Assembly: GCA_907163375.1 (NCBI GenBank)
Contig: CAJQUW010005737.1
Location: 1-64,000 of the forward strand
Source: Prostheceraeus crozeri
Lineage: Eukaryota; Platyhelminthes; Polycladida; Euryleptidae
Reading direction: 5' to 3'
Length of the DNA stretch: 64,000 bases
Positions 10,853 through 24,035 of this stretch are shown piece after piece. Both the position numbers and the translations under genes were made by a program. Each line of letters begins with the position of its first letter. The first letter of the stretch is position 1. The notes beneath the pieces are model-generated. The model saw only the letters and a list, made by a program, of their open reading frames with translations. It was not told the origin of the DNA and searched no databases.

Positions 10853-11531
10853 TTAATTTCCTGTATGCCCTGGTTGGCGGACCTCGTGACACCAATTACA
10901 CACAACGATCGGAAACTCTTTACATGTAAAAATTCCAAACTTTTGAAATAAGTTCACAAGTTTACACAGGATATGTGTGGCACCACGACGTAAATCTCCA
11001 ACTAAATAATCTCTCTTAGCAAGAATATTTACAATCTTTTGTGCCCTTTCAGCAACATATTGAAAATGTGAGCAAATGCGTAAAATTGTAGTTATTTGGC
11101 TCGCGAATACACGAATACGCATCTTTGGGGGGATGAGGCTGTCTGGAAAAGTTAACAACACCACAGGAAAAGGAAAATAGTCTACTTTGTGATATACTGA
11201 CGTGTGTTGACAATCTAAAACAATATCGATTTTAACATCTAAATATTCAGTGAACTTATCATTATCACCACTTCTTTCGGCCTGGAGGTCACTAGGACAT
11301 ATTTTGGGAAGTAAATTTTCAAAATGACGATAGTTCACAACACAAATGTCACCTATATAGCGAGATGTGCTTGCAAGCCCGAATTTCTTTTCTGAGAACG
11401 AAGACTTCATAAAAACAAATTCACAATGTGCTAAAAACAAATCTGCCAGTCAAGGGCTACAGTTACCTCCCTTTGGAAGGCCTCGAACTTGTTTGAAAAC
11501 TTTGCCAGCAAAAAAGTAACGCATACTTCTG
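10853..11531 (-). pseudogene. Reverse transcriptase relic, C-terminal part
   Basis: The minus-strand frame 10853-11440 encodes a reverse-transcriptase palm and thumb. RYIGDICVVN is the catalytic box, where the first aspartate of the usual Y-x-D-D is changed to glycine. EYLDVKID and YHKVDYFPFPVV follow. Upstream, near 11440-11531, the frame reads FKQVRGLPKGGNCSP and then LADLFL, the preceding RT box, broken by a stop. The pattern matches a PLE-like class of reverse transcriptases with a DFSTLYT box. The altered catalytic box and the stop show that it is dead. The N-terminal half continues beyond a MITE at 12144-12438. Confidence 0.6.
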
Positions 11532-11532
11532 A

Positions 11533-12196
11533 CCAGGGATGCGGAGTCCTATCATTTTGATCGGACTCCGACTCCGGGTGGCAAGTATATAAAGCCTAGT
11601 TTTTAAAAAAACCTACATCATAGATCATTATAGGCTTACCTGAATCTATTTTTAGAGATCATTGTTGCATCAATAATCAATCATTTTCTATGAAAGTTCA
11701 TCAAATGTCGCTTTAAGTTGGATGCACACGACTCGGCTCCTCCCATCTTGTAGATGTGTGCTTCACACGGTCTTTCTCCAGTCTCTTCCAGGCAGGACAA
11801 TCCTCATCCTTCTTCGAAAAATATGAGTACACTTTCGATTTTAATATGCGCTTTGGAGGAGAGATCACACACGTGAACGTGAGGGTGAGAGGTAATGTTC
11901 TCAAGCAAACTAGTATTTCATTTTTGCCTCTGACCTTTGGTGCGTAAGTGTGATCGAGGCTAGGAAGGCTTGTCTTCTCTACTAAATCACCAAGTGAGAA
12001 GACAATCCTTTTTCACTATTACGATTCATTTCCTCAACTATTTCAAGCTTTGCATGCACTGCTGTCTCTGTACTTTTGTTTGACGGTGAAATTTGACATG
12101 AAGACATTGACAGCTATGCACGAGGATAAATAATTTACTTGTATTATATCTCGGGTCTAGTTATAGGCCGGAGTCGGAGTCCTATCATTTGATAGG
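11533..12196. mobile_element. MITE inserted in the RT relic
   Basis: Inverted subterminal blocks bound this segment: GTCCTATCATTTTGAT plus GGACTCCGACTCCGG on the left and their reverse complements on the right (GGAGTCGGAGTCCTATCA). GGAGTCGGAGTC-type ends are seen in many non-autonomous hAT-like elements. RT-coding sequence on the minus strand flanks both sides, so the element interrupted it. The exact right terminus and the target duplication are unclear. Confidence 0.55.
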
Positions 12197-12438
12197 ACCA
12201 ACCAACACACAAATGCTTCCTTGAATTGGAATTGAAAACAATATCAAATAGATTTAACAAACGTGAGATAACCTGTTGTTGGTTGAGATTCGTGTACAGA
12301 GTTGAAAAATCAAAAACTTGTACTCTATTCATTATACGTATTAAGTTTTCTAAGAAATTCGGTGGAAGATTTGACGCTCCAGTTATACATCGAACCCACT
12401 GTTTTTGCGGATGCTGTCACAATAAGTTGCAAAATTAG
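12144..12438 (-). pseudogene. Reverse transcriptase relic, N-terminal part
   Basis: The minus strand encodes VQVFDFSTLYTNL, the palm motif carrying the first catalytic aspartate of the same PLE-like RT whose later boxes lie at 10853-11531. HLCVGWS follows just before the MITE junction. The two halves are in the right order and orientation for one interrupted gene. Upstream sequence is too degraded to read. Confidence 0.55.
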
Positions 12439-12439
12439 A

Positions 12440-15400
12440 TTTTATGACTGACAGGGCTTTATTGAGAATAACAGAAAGACCCTTCGTGGTACAATGGTAT
12501 GACCCTTCGTGGTATGTTTATGAAAAATTTCATTTACAGCTTCATAAGTAGCTTAAGATGCCTTGGAGTAATGTAAGTTTATACAACAAAATCAGTGCGT
12601 GAAATGTTGCTTATCTAAGATTAGGCTTACTCAAAATTGCTAGCAGTGTTCTTAATAAACATGAATCCTCCCGCCGATTTATAAAAATCTCACCGACATA
12701 TTCGTAAAATGTTCAATAATCTTGCCGCATTGGGTATATGATTCAACAAGCTGAAACTTTTAGATTTTGAACGTTAATACAATTAAATATGTCCTGTCTT
12801 TGTCGAACTGAATGCGACAATCAAAGAGAAGCTAGAAAAATTGAACCGTTGGTGTCATCACCTCATTAGCGGCCCAACTTGCAATTCAAAATATCTTATT
12901 AAGTTGGGGGTACTCTAAATCATAAGTTATTCTTCCTCAAGGCCAACAGAATACCCTTGAGGAAGAATAATGAAATATTGGGTATTACAAAAGTAATTCT
13001 TTTGATTCCTTAGAAAGCCAGTGGCAATTAAAGATATCATACTCTAGATCAGGTCTGCTTTGCATCATAAACATGTATTTACAAATCACTTTTATCCAAT
13101 AACAGGCTAAAACATGCGTTTTTCTTCATTGTAAATGAATCCACTAATTCAACTGCAACGAAAACGAATTCATCGTTAATACAGTTAACTTGCTGATTGT
13201 GGTGGTGTGGATACAGCAGCAAAATCTCACTTGATATCCTTATGTAGTGTTTCCGTTCACACTCCGTTATGTCCGCAACATGATCATGTTATGAGTGATG
13301 TCCATAATATAGATTCTGGTTGTGTGCATCGAATAGGTCATTGTAAGCCTGTTGAACAATGTCTGGAACTAGATCGGACTCACATTTCATGAATGAAATA
13401 CGTGTATTTTTGTGGGCTTGAATCGAATTATGTCCGCAACACTAATCCGTCAATGCATTGTTTCACTTGCCCTCCTGATAGGCAAACAATCAACATTTTG
13501 CATTACAATGAGTAGATATGCCTTGCTTCCTATAACCATGACAAAAGTTGTTAATGTCAATCACGAATGCAATAGGGCCTATGGATGTGAAGGAAAATAA
13601 ATGATGAAGAGTATAATTAGATGCAGATGAGAAGACTGCAGGAAGAAGGCGAGAATCTCGAAAGAGGTTGAAGGAGGATGACCGCAGAACTGCGCGAAAA
13701 GTGGCGAAAACAAGAAAAGGAAATAGTAAACAGACTTACAAAAGGGGTACAGAGAAAGATGAAACAACATGAAAATAGGCTCATTTCAGATTCACTTCAT
13801 TGTGAGATCAAATGATGACTCACATCAACAGAAATTAAAGCGAAGAGAATACCATTCAACGCATTTCCAATGCCACAAAACAGGGCATATTTCATACAGA
13901 CTCAACCAATGCTCCCATCCATTAACTCGTGCAACACGTAAAATCACATGCTATTTTTTTTGAAGAACATGTGTTCTTTCATTTGTTTGACATATTGCAG
14001 TTATAAGCCACAAGTAACCTACCGACAAAATCCCTAAAATAATGAAGATTTCTCAATTTAATTCAGCGTAGACAACATTCAGAGAGGGTGCAAAGTTAGG
14101 CCCCCAATCATGCCGGATAAATGCTGCTGCTAAACGTAAATGGTAAATAATGCTTAATTTAGTTAATGGAACTATATGATTGGATCTCCATTTTCTTCGA
14201 AACAACACAGAACATGACCAACGCAGATATACATGACAAAAATTAACCAACAAAAAACCTTCCAAAAAAATATCATAAAAATTTCACAGAAATGTTGTGG
14301 GAAAATCAGACAAACATAGAAAATAATGGTCCATAGGCGCTGGAACCCAAAAAACCCCTCTTACCAGGAAATTGTCGTCGACTGCATCAATATGCAAATA
14401 AAGCATATTGCTTGTAATAGAAAACATGTGCAATTGAAAAAGGTACAAAAACGGCTCGAATTTGACTGGATAAAAAGGCCCACATCAATTCATTCTTTGT
14501 GTAACTGAATAGGTTCGATAAACATCAGGAAAACTAAGGAAATCTATAGTTCAAGAAGATGGACAAAATGCGATGTTGCAAACCATAGGTATCAATTCAT
14601 GTATAAGGATTCAACCGTAAAACAAAACTGACACGTTTTTAAAATTAATTTAGCTATAAACCGCAAACAAGTCAATGCAAAAACATTTTCGCAATTGTAA
14701 TAGGGGTCCATAAAACTCATAGTTTTTGTGAACTAGAATGTAGCCTGATGACTGATTTCAGAGGTCTGTGGAAAGGATGGTGTTTATTCCTTTATTACTT
14801 TATTCAAAAAAATGACAATCAGCTTACGCCATTGACATGACATGAGTATACCCCACACAATACTACGATACAACGATAACAAAAGAAAAAACATAAAAAT
14901 AAACTACCACAATTATATACAAGAAGAGAAATATAACGATTTTGAGTAGAACTGGCGAGAGAGCGGATCAAAGACGTCCACAATTTTTCAACACTATTGA
15001 TGCAACTGAAATGAATCGTGGCATAAAATCGAGAAGGATTTTTGTAAGCACAACAGTTAGGTCTCTCACAGTCCGTCTAAATGTTCCAATGTTGACAGAT
15101 TAAACTGTTCACATAGAGTAATTGTAGTCATTTGAAATCGTACAACTGCTTGTCTGGAAACACATGAAACACTATTATAAACTACCGTGAAAAACCACAC
15201 GTTTCAAACTTTTTGAATGATGTAAGGAAACATGGAAGCATGGTGACCATATTGAGAATCAATAGTCCTAAGTGTCGAGCGTAAATAACGTTAATACAAC
15301 ACAACTTCATAAACATGAACGTGCACAGAAACGATTTCATATTTCTGCGTATGAAACCAAGCAAATACCGAAATGCATAATATTATTACCCCTTACTATC

Positions 15401-15660
15401 AAACACGAAACACACACTATATGGGAAATATGTAGAAGAAAAAGCACATAGTAGATCGAATAAAAAACGGCCGAGATCCATAGATCGTGTTCAACACGAC
15501 TCTTGCAGATAAACATAGTTGATAACTATAGGTCGATAAGGTTTTGATATCGTATACTCGCTTGAGTGAAAAATTGACATGAAGGCATTATCATGACATT
15601 TCGTTGAAATCTCCATCGAACACAAACAAACTAAAACACCATTGTCCAACAAAACTCGAT
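12440..15660. other. Unassigned AT-rich region
   Basis: No gene or repeat is firmly recognised. At about 13620-13790 the plus strand could encode a charged, coiled-coil-like stretch (TAELREKWRKQEKEIVNRL) after a stop; this may be a remnant of an element ORF1 or a host exon, and I cannot tell which. The other short frames lack known motifs. Confidence 0.4.
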
Positions 15661-15990
15661 AGGAGTCAAGTTTAAATCAAAAACAATCGCCAAACACTGA
15701 ACTAACGCTTGAAGAATTTAACATCGACGGCGGAACATCAAACAGTTACTGGTATGAATACTATTCGGGAGAATCCTTTTACGTACAAGAGGAAACCGAG
15801 GGACCAAAGTATCGAACCTAGTGGAACAAAATCTTCCGAAAATACTTACTGGGACCCCAGCCAATGCGACTCATCGCCGCTCACAACAACTGAGACCAAC
15901 CTTCAAAGTTTCTCTGCAATTTTTGAAAATGCGTGCTGGAAACGAGAGGGAGGAGTAGAGAATGGAATTGAGCGCATGTATTAATGTCAT
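15660..15990 (+). other. Possible coding remnant split over two frames
   Basis: One frame reads NTELTLEEFNIDGG then SYWYEYYSGESFYVQEETEG before a stop near 15817. The frame at 15709-15984 then reads PSGTKSSENTYWDPSQ and a Ser/Thr-rich tail. Composition looks coding in both, but the best peptide changes frame. I do not recognise the family. It may be a decayed exon or element. Confidence 0.25.
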
Positions 15991-16610
15991 CATTTTTTGA
16001 CATCATCACATCCTGCTCCATTTTGGTCATCATCCATCCTGTCATCCCTGTCAAAAATTAAGAAAATATAACTTTAACGCGTACTAGTCATATACATTGT
16101 ACTTTATTTTTTCGCAAACTTTCTTCGCATAGGACAAAATTTTTTCTTGTACGAGTTCTTGACATGTCTAATTTAAATATCAATTTAATTCAAAAACTGT
16201 CAAGTCACCTTATCGATGGACGTGACAGGGTACAGGGGGGTGAATAAATCAAGAGAGCTGCGAGATCATTTATAATAAACTTAAAATTACCTTGAAAGAA
16301 GGATTTTCATATAACTCAAACCCAAGGTTGAGGTTTTAGGCTGAGATTATCACATTCGATCAGGATCGGCTGCCCTCAACGTAGAAGGGGTGTTGGATAG
16401 ATCTGCTGCTCTGTAATCTATGCATGTAACTCGCAAGCTGTTTTACCATCTTTCATATCTAATGAGTCTCTGTCTATCTGAGCATGGATTTAATCTGAGT
16501 CACAGCTAACATACACCCAAGAAATGCAGGCTGCTGTGGAAATTTGTTTGATAACTTGGATGTTTTGGATTAAGAAATATCAATTAAGAAAAGACTATTT
16601 TTAATTCTTA

Positions 16611-16913
16611 ATGATTCAAAAATGTACATGCGATCATAGTCAAAGCACTAGCCATACAAGTCATTCAGAAAGGAAGCGAGAGCTTCAGCAGTACATCAAA
16701 AAATGTATGAAAATAGACTCAAAAGAAAAAGAGAAAGCAATACAAATAATTCCGATTTACACTATTAGCTATGGACTTCCACCGTCAACAATGGCTCTTC
16801 ATATCTTCAGAAAGATAATCCAGAAAGAAGATAAAGACAGTTCAATATCGTATAAGTTGATAGCGGTCGACCTTTTCTTGTCTCGTATATTTCTGCCTCC
16901 TGAATTTGAGTAA
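16611..16913 (+). CDS. Hypothetical 100-residue protein
   Basis: An ATG-initiated frame of 100 codons. It starts with a Cys/His/Ser-rich stretch (CTCDHSQSTSHTSHSERKR), continues with a lysine- and glutamate-rich helix (LQQYIKKCMKIDSKEKEKA) and ends with a more hydrophobic part. An AATAAA lies near 17029, about 115 bases after the stop, in a plausible position for polyadenylation. I see no signal peptide and no domain I know. It could be a small single-exon gene, a retrocopy or a chance ORF in AT-rich DNA. Confidence 0.3.
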   Translation: MIQKCTCDHSQSTSHTSHSERKRELQQYIKKCMKIDSKEKEKAIQIIPIYTISYGLPPSTMALHIFRKIIQKEDKDSSISYKLIAVDLFLSRIFLPPEFE

Positions 16914-17469
16914 ACTAACGATAAATACGAACGTGGATGTAATGACTTAACTTTAACAAAGTCCATTTTTTAAAATCCTTCTGTCATCTTCTATGTATTT
17001 ATTGAAACAGCCACAGCTGTCTATATTTCAATAAATGTCCATTATTTATTATAATTATAAGAGAAAATTGTTTTTAAACAAAAAAAATTGATTATTCTGT
17101 GGAAGCTTAATTTACTTTTCATCTTAAATAAACGACATATCAATGACACTAATAAACCATCGTCCTGCCAAACTTCACAGATCTTGCCCCACATTAAGAC
17201 CTAAGATAGCCCTTGTTTTGGAATTACCTCTCGCAAAACCCCGGTTGGCGCTCATTCGCACTCGGATTGTCCCGTTGGCCATGCTACCAGAGACGTGCAT
17301 TCAGGGGAGGCTGATTGGTCACAGCCTACCCATAGCGATTTCGCTGAAAACACATCATATATTTCATTTAGCATGAAGAAACCAGTGAAACAGATATGTT
17401 AAAACACCAGAATTAAATCATTTTTTTAGCATCTGCTTACGGTTTGGCTAAAAGTGTTGATTAATACTA

Positions 17470-18080
17470 AATCGCGGCCCGGCACAAACGAGGAAACCTA
17501 TCAATGGGGGTAAAAAATAATTCCTACTATCTTACAGAGATGAAAAAAGGCGTTCGTCGCTTGCCGGATTAAAATGTCAGTTCCATCGAATGTGCTTCGA
17601 TTGCCCAAAATTAAATTCCTTCAAATCGAAGAATTCATCTCAATGCCCACAAGTTACCTCCATAATGTTGACGTTGACAACCTTCCGATTCAATATTAAA
17701 GAAAGTAACAGGCGTGACGAAAATTATGTTCACTTTGATGATCCTCTCCTCCGGCATTTCTTCACTGTATATTGCACACATTGAATCGAAGCCACACATC
17801 ATGTTTGTTTTTGATGTTGCGAAGAAGAGATATCACAAGCACGCCCCGCCTCTCCTCACACTCCTCCACTGGCTCTTGGGTCCTTTGCAGACAGCTTATT
17901 GTTTGGCCAATTTTCCACAAAAGCAAGCGATACAAGACATAACAACCATTCGAGAAGGAGCAATTTGTTGATCTGATGTGCCATTTTCGATATTAATGTT
18001 ACATATACAATTCTTCCATTCAAGGAAAACACGAAGCGCCGCCCAAGATGAATCTAATTCTGTGGATAGTAAGCGATCGA
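17470..18080. repeat. Dispersed repeat family A, copy 1
   Basis: This segment shares a series of blocks, in order, with 59850-60415 and with the two ends of 50295-51045: CTTACAGAGAT, TCGTCGCTTGC, TTCGAAGAATTCA, CATAATGTTG, ATTAAAGAAAG, GTGCCATTT, and ATGAATCTAATTCTGTG at the end. Divergence is clear, so it is an old family. No coding function is recognised on either strand. It may be a decayed transposon or a duplicated host sequence. Confidence 0.6.
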
Positions 18081-19020
18081 ATGAATCCATTGATAAATGA
18101 TGATCAGTATTATGGTCCAAAGGTCAGTTTCTTGTTAGCAACATTTCCTAATGATTGCATAACATGATTTATTCCAATCGCCTGCCTGAGCACGCGGCGG
18201 AAGAAATTATTAAACGATTTTTGCCTGTCAAACAACCCAACCATAACAAAGGATCCTCGCTCGGTTATGATTGTTTGTTCCTTGTTTTGAATGCCGTAGG
18301 TATGGCACTGTGTTCAGAGCACGCTAGCTATAATCTACGTGGCAACACATAATGGTGGAATTGTGGCCGATTGCTTTTTCCCTTCTTTCCCCTATTGCTC
18401 CAATAGTGATGAACGAGCAGCTTGATGTAAACATTGGGATGCAGGTCTGTGCACAGAGTGGATATAGGATTGTTAGTCGGTAGACGGTAATGAGAGCTAA
18501 TCGTCTTTCACCCACGTCTGAACGAGTCTAGTGAGTTCAGTGAATCATCAAAGTGAAAAAAAAGTTAATGATGTCAAATTTCTTTCTTTCGCTTTTTCCC
18601 TTATATGAAAAAGGAAGGAAATAATTTCATTCTACTGAAGACACTGTCCCCACCCTTACAAAAATAATGGATGGGTAGAAAACGACAGACGAGGAAGTTC
18701 ATTCATGAAATTTACGAAAGAAAAGTCATTGTGGCAGGTGTTGTCCACAAAAGATTAATTATTCTGCTTCCCCATATCTCCTGCTTGCTATTCACAAAAC
18801 AAGCCACTTGCGTATAATAAAGAAGGCTACCGACAAACTGAAACATTTGTCGAAAATGCAAATCTTCAGTTCAGGCATCCATTACGTTCAAAAAAAAACG
18901 CAAATCCAATAAATTGTAGCTCTACGACCATATCGTGTCTACCAACGGAAAGACACATTAATTGAATGATCATCATTGAAGAGATGCAGAGTGGATGCAT
19001 AATCAATAAAGACAGAAAAT
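18081..19020. other. Unassigned spacer
   Basis: AT-rich DNA with no recognised gene. Short frames on both strands lack motifs. Confidence 0.45.
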
Positions 19021-19029
19021 ATCAGAATC

Positions 19030-19790
19030 CTGCATCATTCATCAAAGCGGCGTGTTATTTGGCCAAACAAGATTTGGCATAGAGAAAGTGATTCTTCGAT
19101 AACAAGGGTAATCTTTATGATCGTGTAATGTCTCTTGTCTCAGATCTATCTGTTGCGTGTTGCATATCGCACTTAGAAAAAATCAACTGTCGTCAAAGGT
19201 ACATCAAATCGGATTTAAAAAAAACGACCCTATTTCATCCATTGCAACATTATCTCGGACAACATCGCGAGAGAGTTAAGTGAGACAAGTCGCACCATAG
19301 AGGCTGATGAAACAACTAACAAAAGCATAAAAGCCTCGGTTTTCTATGTTATTAGATATTTGCACGGCTGCATTGAGAATATTCAATCTTTTTTTTTAAT
19401 GGATTTATTGACATCAGTGCTGACATATCAACAAAACAATGGCAGATATTGTGGAAAAAAGTCCGAATATAAAAATCAACTGACAACGAAACTATTTTAG
19501 TCAAACGATACGGACGGTTTCACTGCATATGTCATTTAGCTGAAAAAGGAAGTGCATGGGCTTTATTAATGAAGAGGTTATCCCGGAGTCCCAAATTTGT
19601 TCACCAGTGTCCCTGTGCAACAATCTGATCACAAACCTTTAACTCTTATAGCTTATTCTCGCACTCGACTAACCATTCGAGACCCCAAGAGCAACATAAT
19701 ATTTTACCTTCTACTTCTAGAAAACAACCTACGTGCTTTCCGTTTTCGCTCATATTTGGTGAGGAACCTACAAATGAGATTTACCATTTA
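19030..19790 (+). pseudogene. hAT-like (ZMYM/DUF4371-type) transposase relic
   Basis: Plus-strand peptides in more than one frame match the order of the DUF4371-type transposase. First comes ASFIKAACYLAKQDLA, then NKGNLYDRVMSLVSDL, then SDNIARELSETSRTIEADET (the block with the first catalytic aspartate in this class), then a 'VIRYLHGCIENIQSFF' block. Several frameshifts and stops lie between them, so it is a relic. It is inferred to be a decayed domesticated-type hAT relative; a ZMYM-like host gene remnant is the alternative. Confidence 0.5.
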
Positions 19791-19799
19791 ATTAAGGAA

Positions 19800-22700
19800 C
19801 CCAACTATCTAAATTGAAACCCAGTTAGTATATTTGAAAGATATCCCGACTCAAGCTTGGATTTTTTTAAAATTAGAAGCCATTCACGAGGTGAAACTAT
19901 AATTGGTTATTTAAATTCATTTGGACATGTAAAAAGGTGGATTAATGGGCACACACAACACGCAAAATGAATCAACAATACGGTTAGATTCCACTTGAAA
20001 ATATAGGAGGAAAAGGTAAATTTTTTAATTATAAAATCAGAGGGGTAATTGATTCAATACTGTACTGAACACACTGTATAGATACGACAGGAGTAGTATA
20101 GTCAAATCGTCTACAGATAATTGTGACGAATGAACAGGAAGCTGGGTCAAACATGGTTTCACATTCAGTCACAGCTACACATACCATAACCCGAACCAAG
20201 GTAGTAGCACACCACCCACTTCCACTGCATGCTAGCGGCACATATTGATTTAAGGGCATGCATAATGCTACATGAGTAGATGCGTTTGCAATCATATGCC
20301 CCATTTGAGATTTCTTCGTTCTGGAATAGGCTCTGAAGGACATCGATTACACAGTGAGCGTGCGAGCGCGTGGGCGGCGAGAGCTATCGCGGTCCTCTCA
20401 CTCTCTCCCTCCCGCCACCTCAAATAATCAACAAAACTCGTCAACCAGTGACGTGGCGATTAAACCCTCTCTCGAAGTAATTGGCCTATTTCGGAACGCC
20501 ATTTTTGGGTCGGAAATAACTATTCCGAACTTTGCAACTTTTCACTTGTTTTACAATCATTTATTGATGAGCATCAAACTATGATAGGGAATTGTTAATA
20601 AACAATGAGAACACTGTGGATACTTGTTTTCCTTCGACATTTCTATGTGGACATACGTTAACTAAATTAAAACCACGTGCTTTAATTTATAGATAGAAAA
20701 CTTCGAAAAACTCAAAAACACGCTGTAGGAGAAACACAAAAATGTTCGGGTACAGCGCCTGCTCATTAAAAGTACAAATTCTGCCGCCAGAATTTTTTTA
20801 TTCAATGAGCGGTTCCATTGAGGTAGTTTTGTGAAATGCATGGATTATCCTATTTTCGTGTAAAGGTATTCAGTGAAAATTGTGATCTGAAAATCCATAC
20901 CACGATGCAATCCTGACATGTTGTCCCGTTTATTTTCGTGTAGTGCGCGTTTAATCTGTGAAGAGGTTTCTTAATGCGCAAAAAAAAAATATTACATTAG
21001 ATTTCACTGAATTGACAGGAAAGTCGCTGACTTACCAACGTTCCCGTCTTATTTTCTGTGTTGTTGGGGGATAAATATTAGGCACCAGATGAAAAGGCAC
21101 ATTTCAGTTCTCAACAAAAGATTTGCCATATTATATGTCCCTATTGTGGAGTGAGGCACTAGTAGAAATTCTTTGCACTTCCGTTTGAGTCACAGATCCG
21201 GAAAATATTTTGAAATTTCTTCAGATATTATGCCAACATTGTTTCCCTTGTGAACTGTTTGAGTATGGAACATCTAGCTGAATGGCCGACCGTAATAAAA
21301 AACTGATAAAAAAGCAGCAGAATTATTTGTCTTCATCAAAAAGTTATACTGCGCCCTAAACAACATCTCCGCTATTTTTTAATAAACTGTATTTTCGTAT
21401 CCTCCAATAACAGCTGTTTTTTATCAGCCGGTCCTTTAACTGTAAAAGTTTAGTTTGCACCTAACCAAGCTAATGGCCTGGGAGAAGACATGGCTCTGAA
21501 AAGATTGGGGCAGCTTTTAAAGGACAAATTTCAGATCATTACCGTAAAATTGTGAAGAAGGAAGAAACGTCACCCGAGACTTAGGATAAAGTTAGAGTGA
21601 GGTTTCACGTTAAATTAATGAATGGAAATATTCTCTTAGATTTTGCCCAACACATTTTCCTGAGTTATTTCTTTATAGTTGAGGAATAAAGGCAGTTCAG
21701 GTTCAATATCATTCATCAACTGTATTGATGAATGGAAGCGTCAATTTTACAGTAAGTTCTAATCAGACGCAGGAAGGATTAGTATGTTTCCGTTTTTTTT
21801 TCCCTTGGGATGTCCTAGCCACTGCGTGCTATAAGGCAGACTAGTTCTGTCTTTGATATTCCTTTCGTTCATTGCATTCCACAAGCTGCGGACAATGTTC
21901 CTGCATTTGTGATAATTTGTTTCGTGTGCTCACCACTGAGCTGAGTTTGGAGAATCCCTGCGCAATTCCCTAAAAAAAAATTAACTTCGTAGAATATATT
22001 AGTGCCTTTCATTTTGGAAGTCCTACATGTGCATGGAATTGTCGAGATTCTGCAAGCTTGAATTAGTAAGATGTAGCTAGCATTGAAAAGATTAAATTCG
22101 TCTCTTTTGAGAAACCATTTTTGTTGACAGGAAAAAAAGTGAATACGATCGCCCCGAAAAAAATGGAAGAACACACCAAACATTCTAGGTCCTATAACTT
22201 GCAGAAGTGAATTTTTGGTACTGTGAAGCAATGACAGTATATAGGTAGCCTTTCACATGACTAGGAGGCCTACCACCAGCTGGTTTTTCGTGAATCTTAT
22301 CTGCACTGTCAAAAAAGGGGCTACTTCCTGTGATCCGATCTGGTCTCTGAGCAACACGTTGTTGACTGCACTATCAGAGATTCTCATCAAGATTAGAACA
22401 GAAACACATTAAATATCTGAACGATGGTGATGTGATACTGGTTATAGCAGAAGAAATAGTTGTTTTTTCATAAAATTCTTTGGATGCCTTATTGAGGAAA
22501 TATTACTGTCTGTCTCATATATTATTTGACTCCATTGATTTCCACTAGAGATGACCGCCGATTTTTTTCAATGACAGACATGCGCAGCATGTTGGTTTTG
22601 CCCTCTTTCACGCCATCAGATGGAGTTCAGGCACCGAAGCGGATTGGTCACTTGCACGGACGTAGTCCTACCAGGAGAAAATATCTAAAAAAATCGCTCG

Positions 22701-22940
22701 CGAATTCGCTAAAAAAAATTATCGGGGTGATAAGTCGGAGACCCGTTTTGCAATGCATTGTTACAATATATTAAAACCAAACGAACATAAGAGTAAGGAG
22801 CAGCTGTATTTAGTTCACGTTTGGATGATATACATTTATATTTAAAGGTACTGACGAACTCGTAGACAAAAACAGGGGATAAATATAATTTACGAGGCCA
22901 TGCAAAATTTTCTGCTCGTTTATCAGGGAGCTCCATACAT
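19800..22940. other. Unassigned AT-rich region
   Basis: No recognised gene or repeat. A minus-strand frame at 22709-22936 has a protein-like composition (AENFAWPRKLYLSPVFVYEF) but belongs to no family I know. The frame at 20029-20343, minus, has no motif either. Confidence 0.4.
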
Positions 22941-22945
22941 TAGGT

Positions 22946-24035
22946 GTGTTTCAAAGTTCCGTTTAATCAGACTACGATTGAGTTTCGGTCAACCGAACCA
23001 GAGTGTGGATTAACGGTCAGATTGCCTGCTGATCTGAGCAGGGTGTTTCAATCAACCGCATTCTGGATTAACCACGACCTATCATTAATTCGGGGGGATT
23101 CCGATTCGTTTATTGCATCGTCGCTCTTCATAGGTCTTCCACAATAGTAATGCGTATATAGCGTTAGTGGTCGCTGGTTTTGTAGGATGGAATCCACCCA
23201 CATCGCCGACTTAAATCTCTTCACTTTGCAAAATTCGCTAAATTGATCAGATGTTTGGTGGAAGATACAGATTTTGTGCGATTGATTCATCCACTCGGAT
23301 ACAAATGAGTATGTAAATGGGCAGTTGATGTCGCAATTCAGATTTATCGCCCAATTGACGAAGAGTTATCCTCCTCGACAAATACTCTTAAAATATTGGT
23401 TAACACTGTATCTGACTTGTTTGCCAGATGACGACCACGATGGTCCAACCAATTCCTTCGCCATGAAATCCATTTCTATACTGTTCCAATTCAACTTCGT
23501 TACAGGCGAAACTTTTCATTGGTGTTATCAAGTTCTGGTTCATTATGAGCTGAAAGCAACGTTTATTTGGTGCCGATCAAGTTTTCGGGATTGGATTACA
23601 CCGGGCTCCAGCAACAAGAAAAACGGGCTGTCATTTTCTCAACTGATTTTCAACCGAACCGAGGACCTGAAACCTTGACACGGTTTTAAATCGTCTTTCT
23701 ATCGACCCTGCTCGTTGAGCCAAGAAAGGTAATTCATTGCGGAGATCCGAAAAAAACCCGCGTCATTTCAACCACGACACCGCTCGTTTGAACCAACCGG
23801 ATTCTGATGATTATTATCTTCCTACTGGACACTGGTTTTTTGTAGCTTACCGTAATGGGGTTTTGTTGAACGAGCCCAAACAACCGTGTTTTCTTGTATA
23901 GATTTCAAAATTTCGGTTGGGTTAAACAGATAATGTTTAAAGTAGGTTTATTGCCCTTTTATTTCAATCGGAATCTGATTAGGTTTTCCAATCGTAATCC
24001 GGCTGATTTAAACCCAATCTATCTAAATTTGAAAT
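22946..24035. mobile_element. Degenerate TIR element
   Basis: The left end (TTTCAAAGTTCCGTTTAATC, then ACGATTGAG) and the right end, read in reverse (TTTCAAATTTAG, then TTTAAATCAGCCGGATTACG), are imperfect inverted repeats. GGTTAA/CCGGATT-type motifs recur inside both ends. No transposase is visible. Target duplication is not clear. It is most likely an old non-autonomous DNA transposon. Confidence 0.35.
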
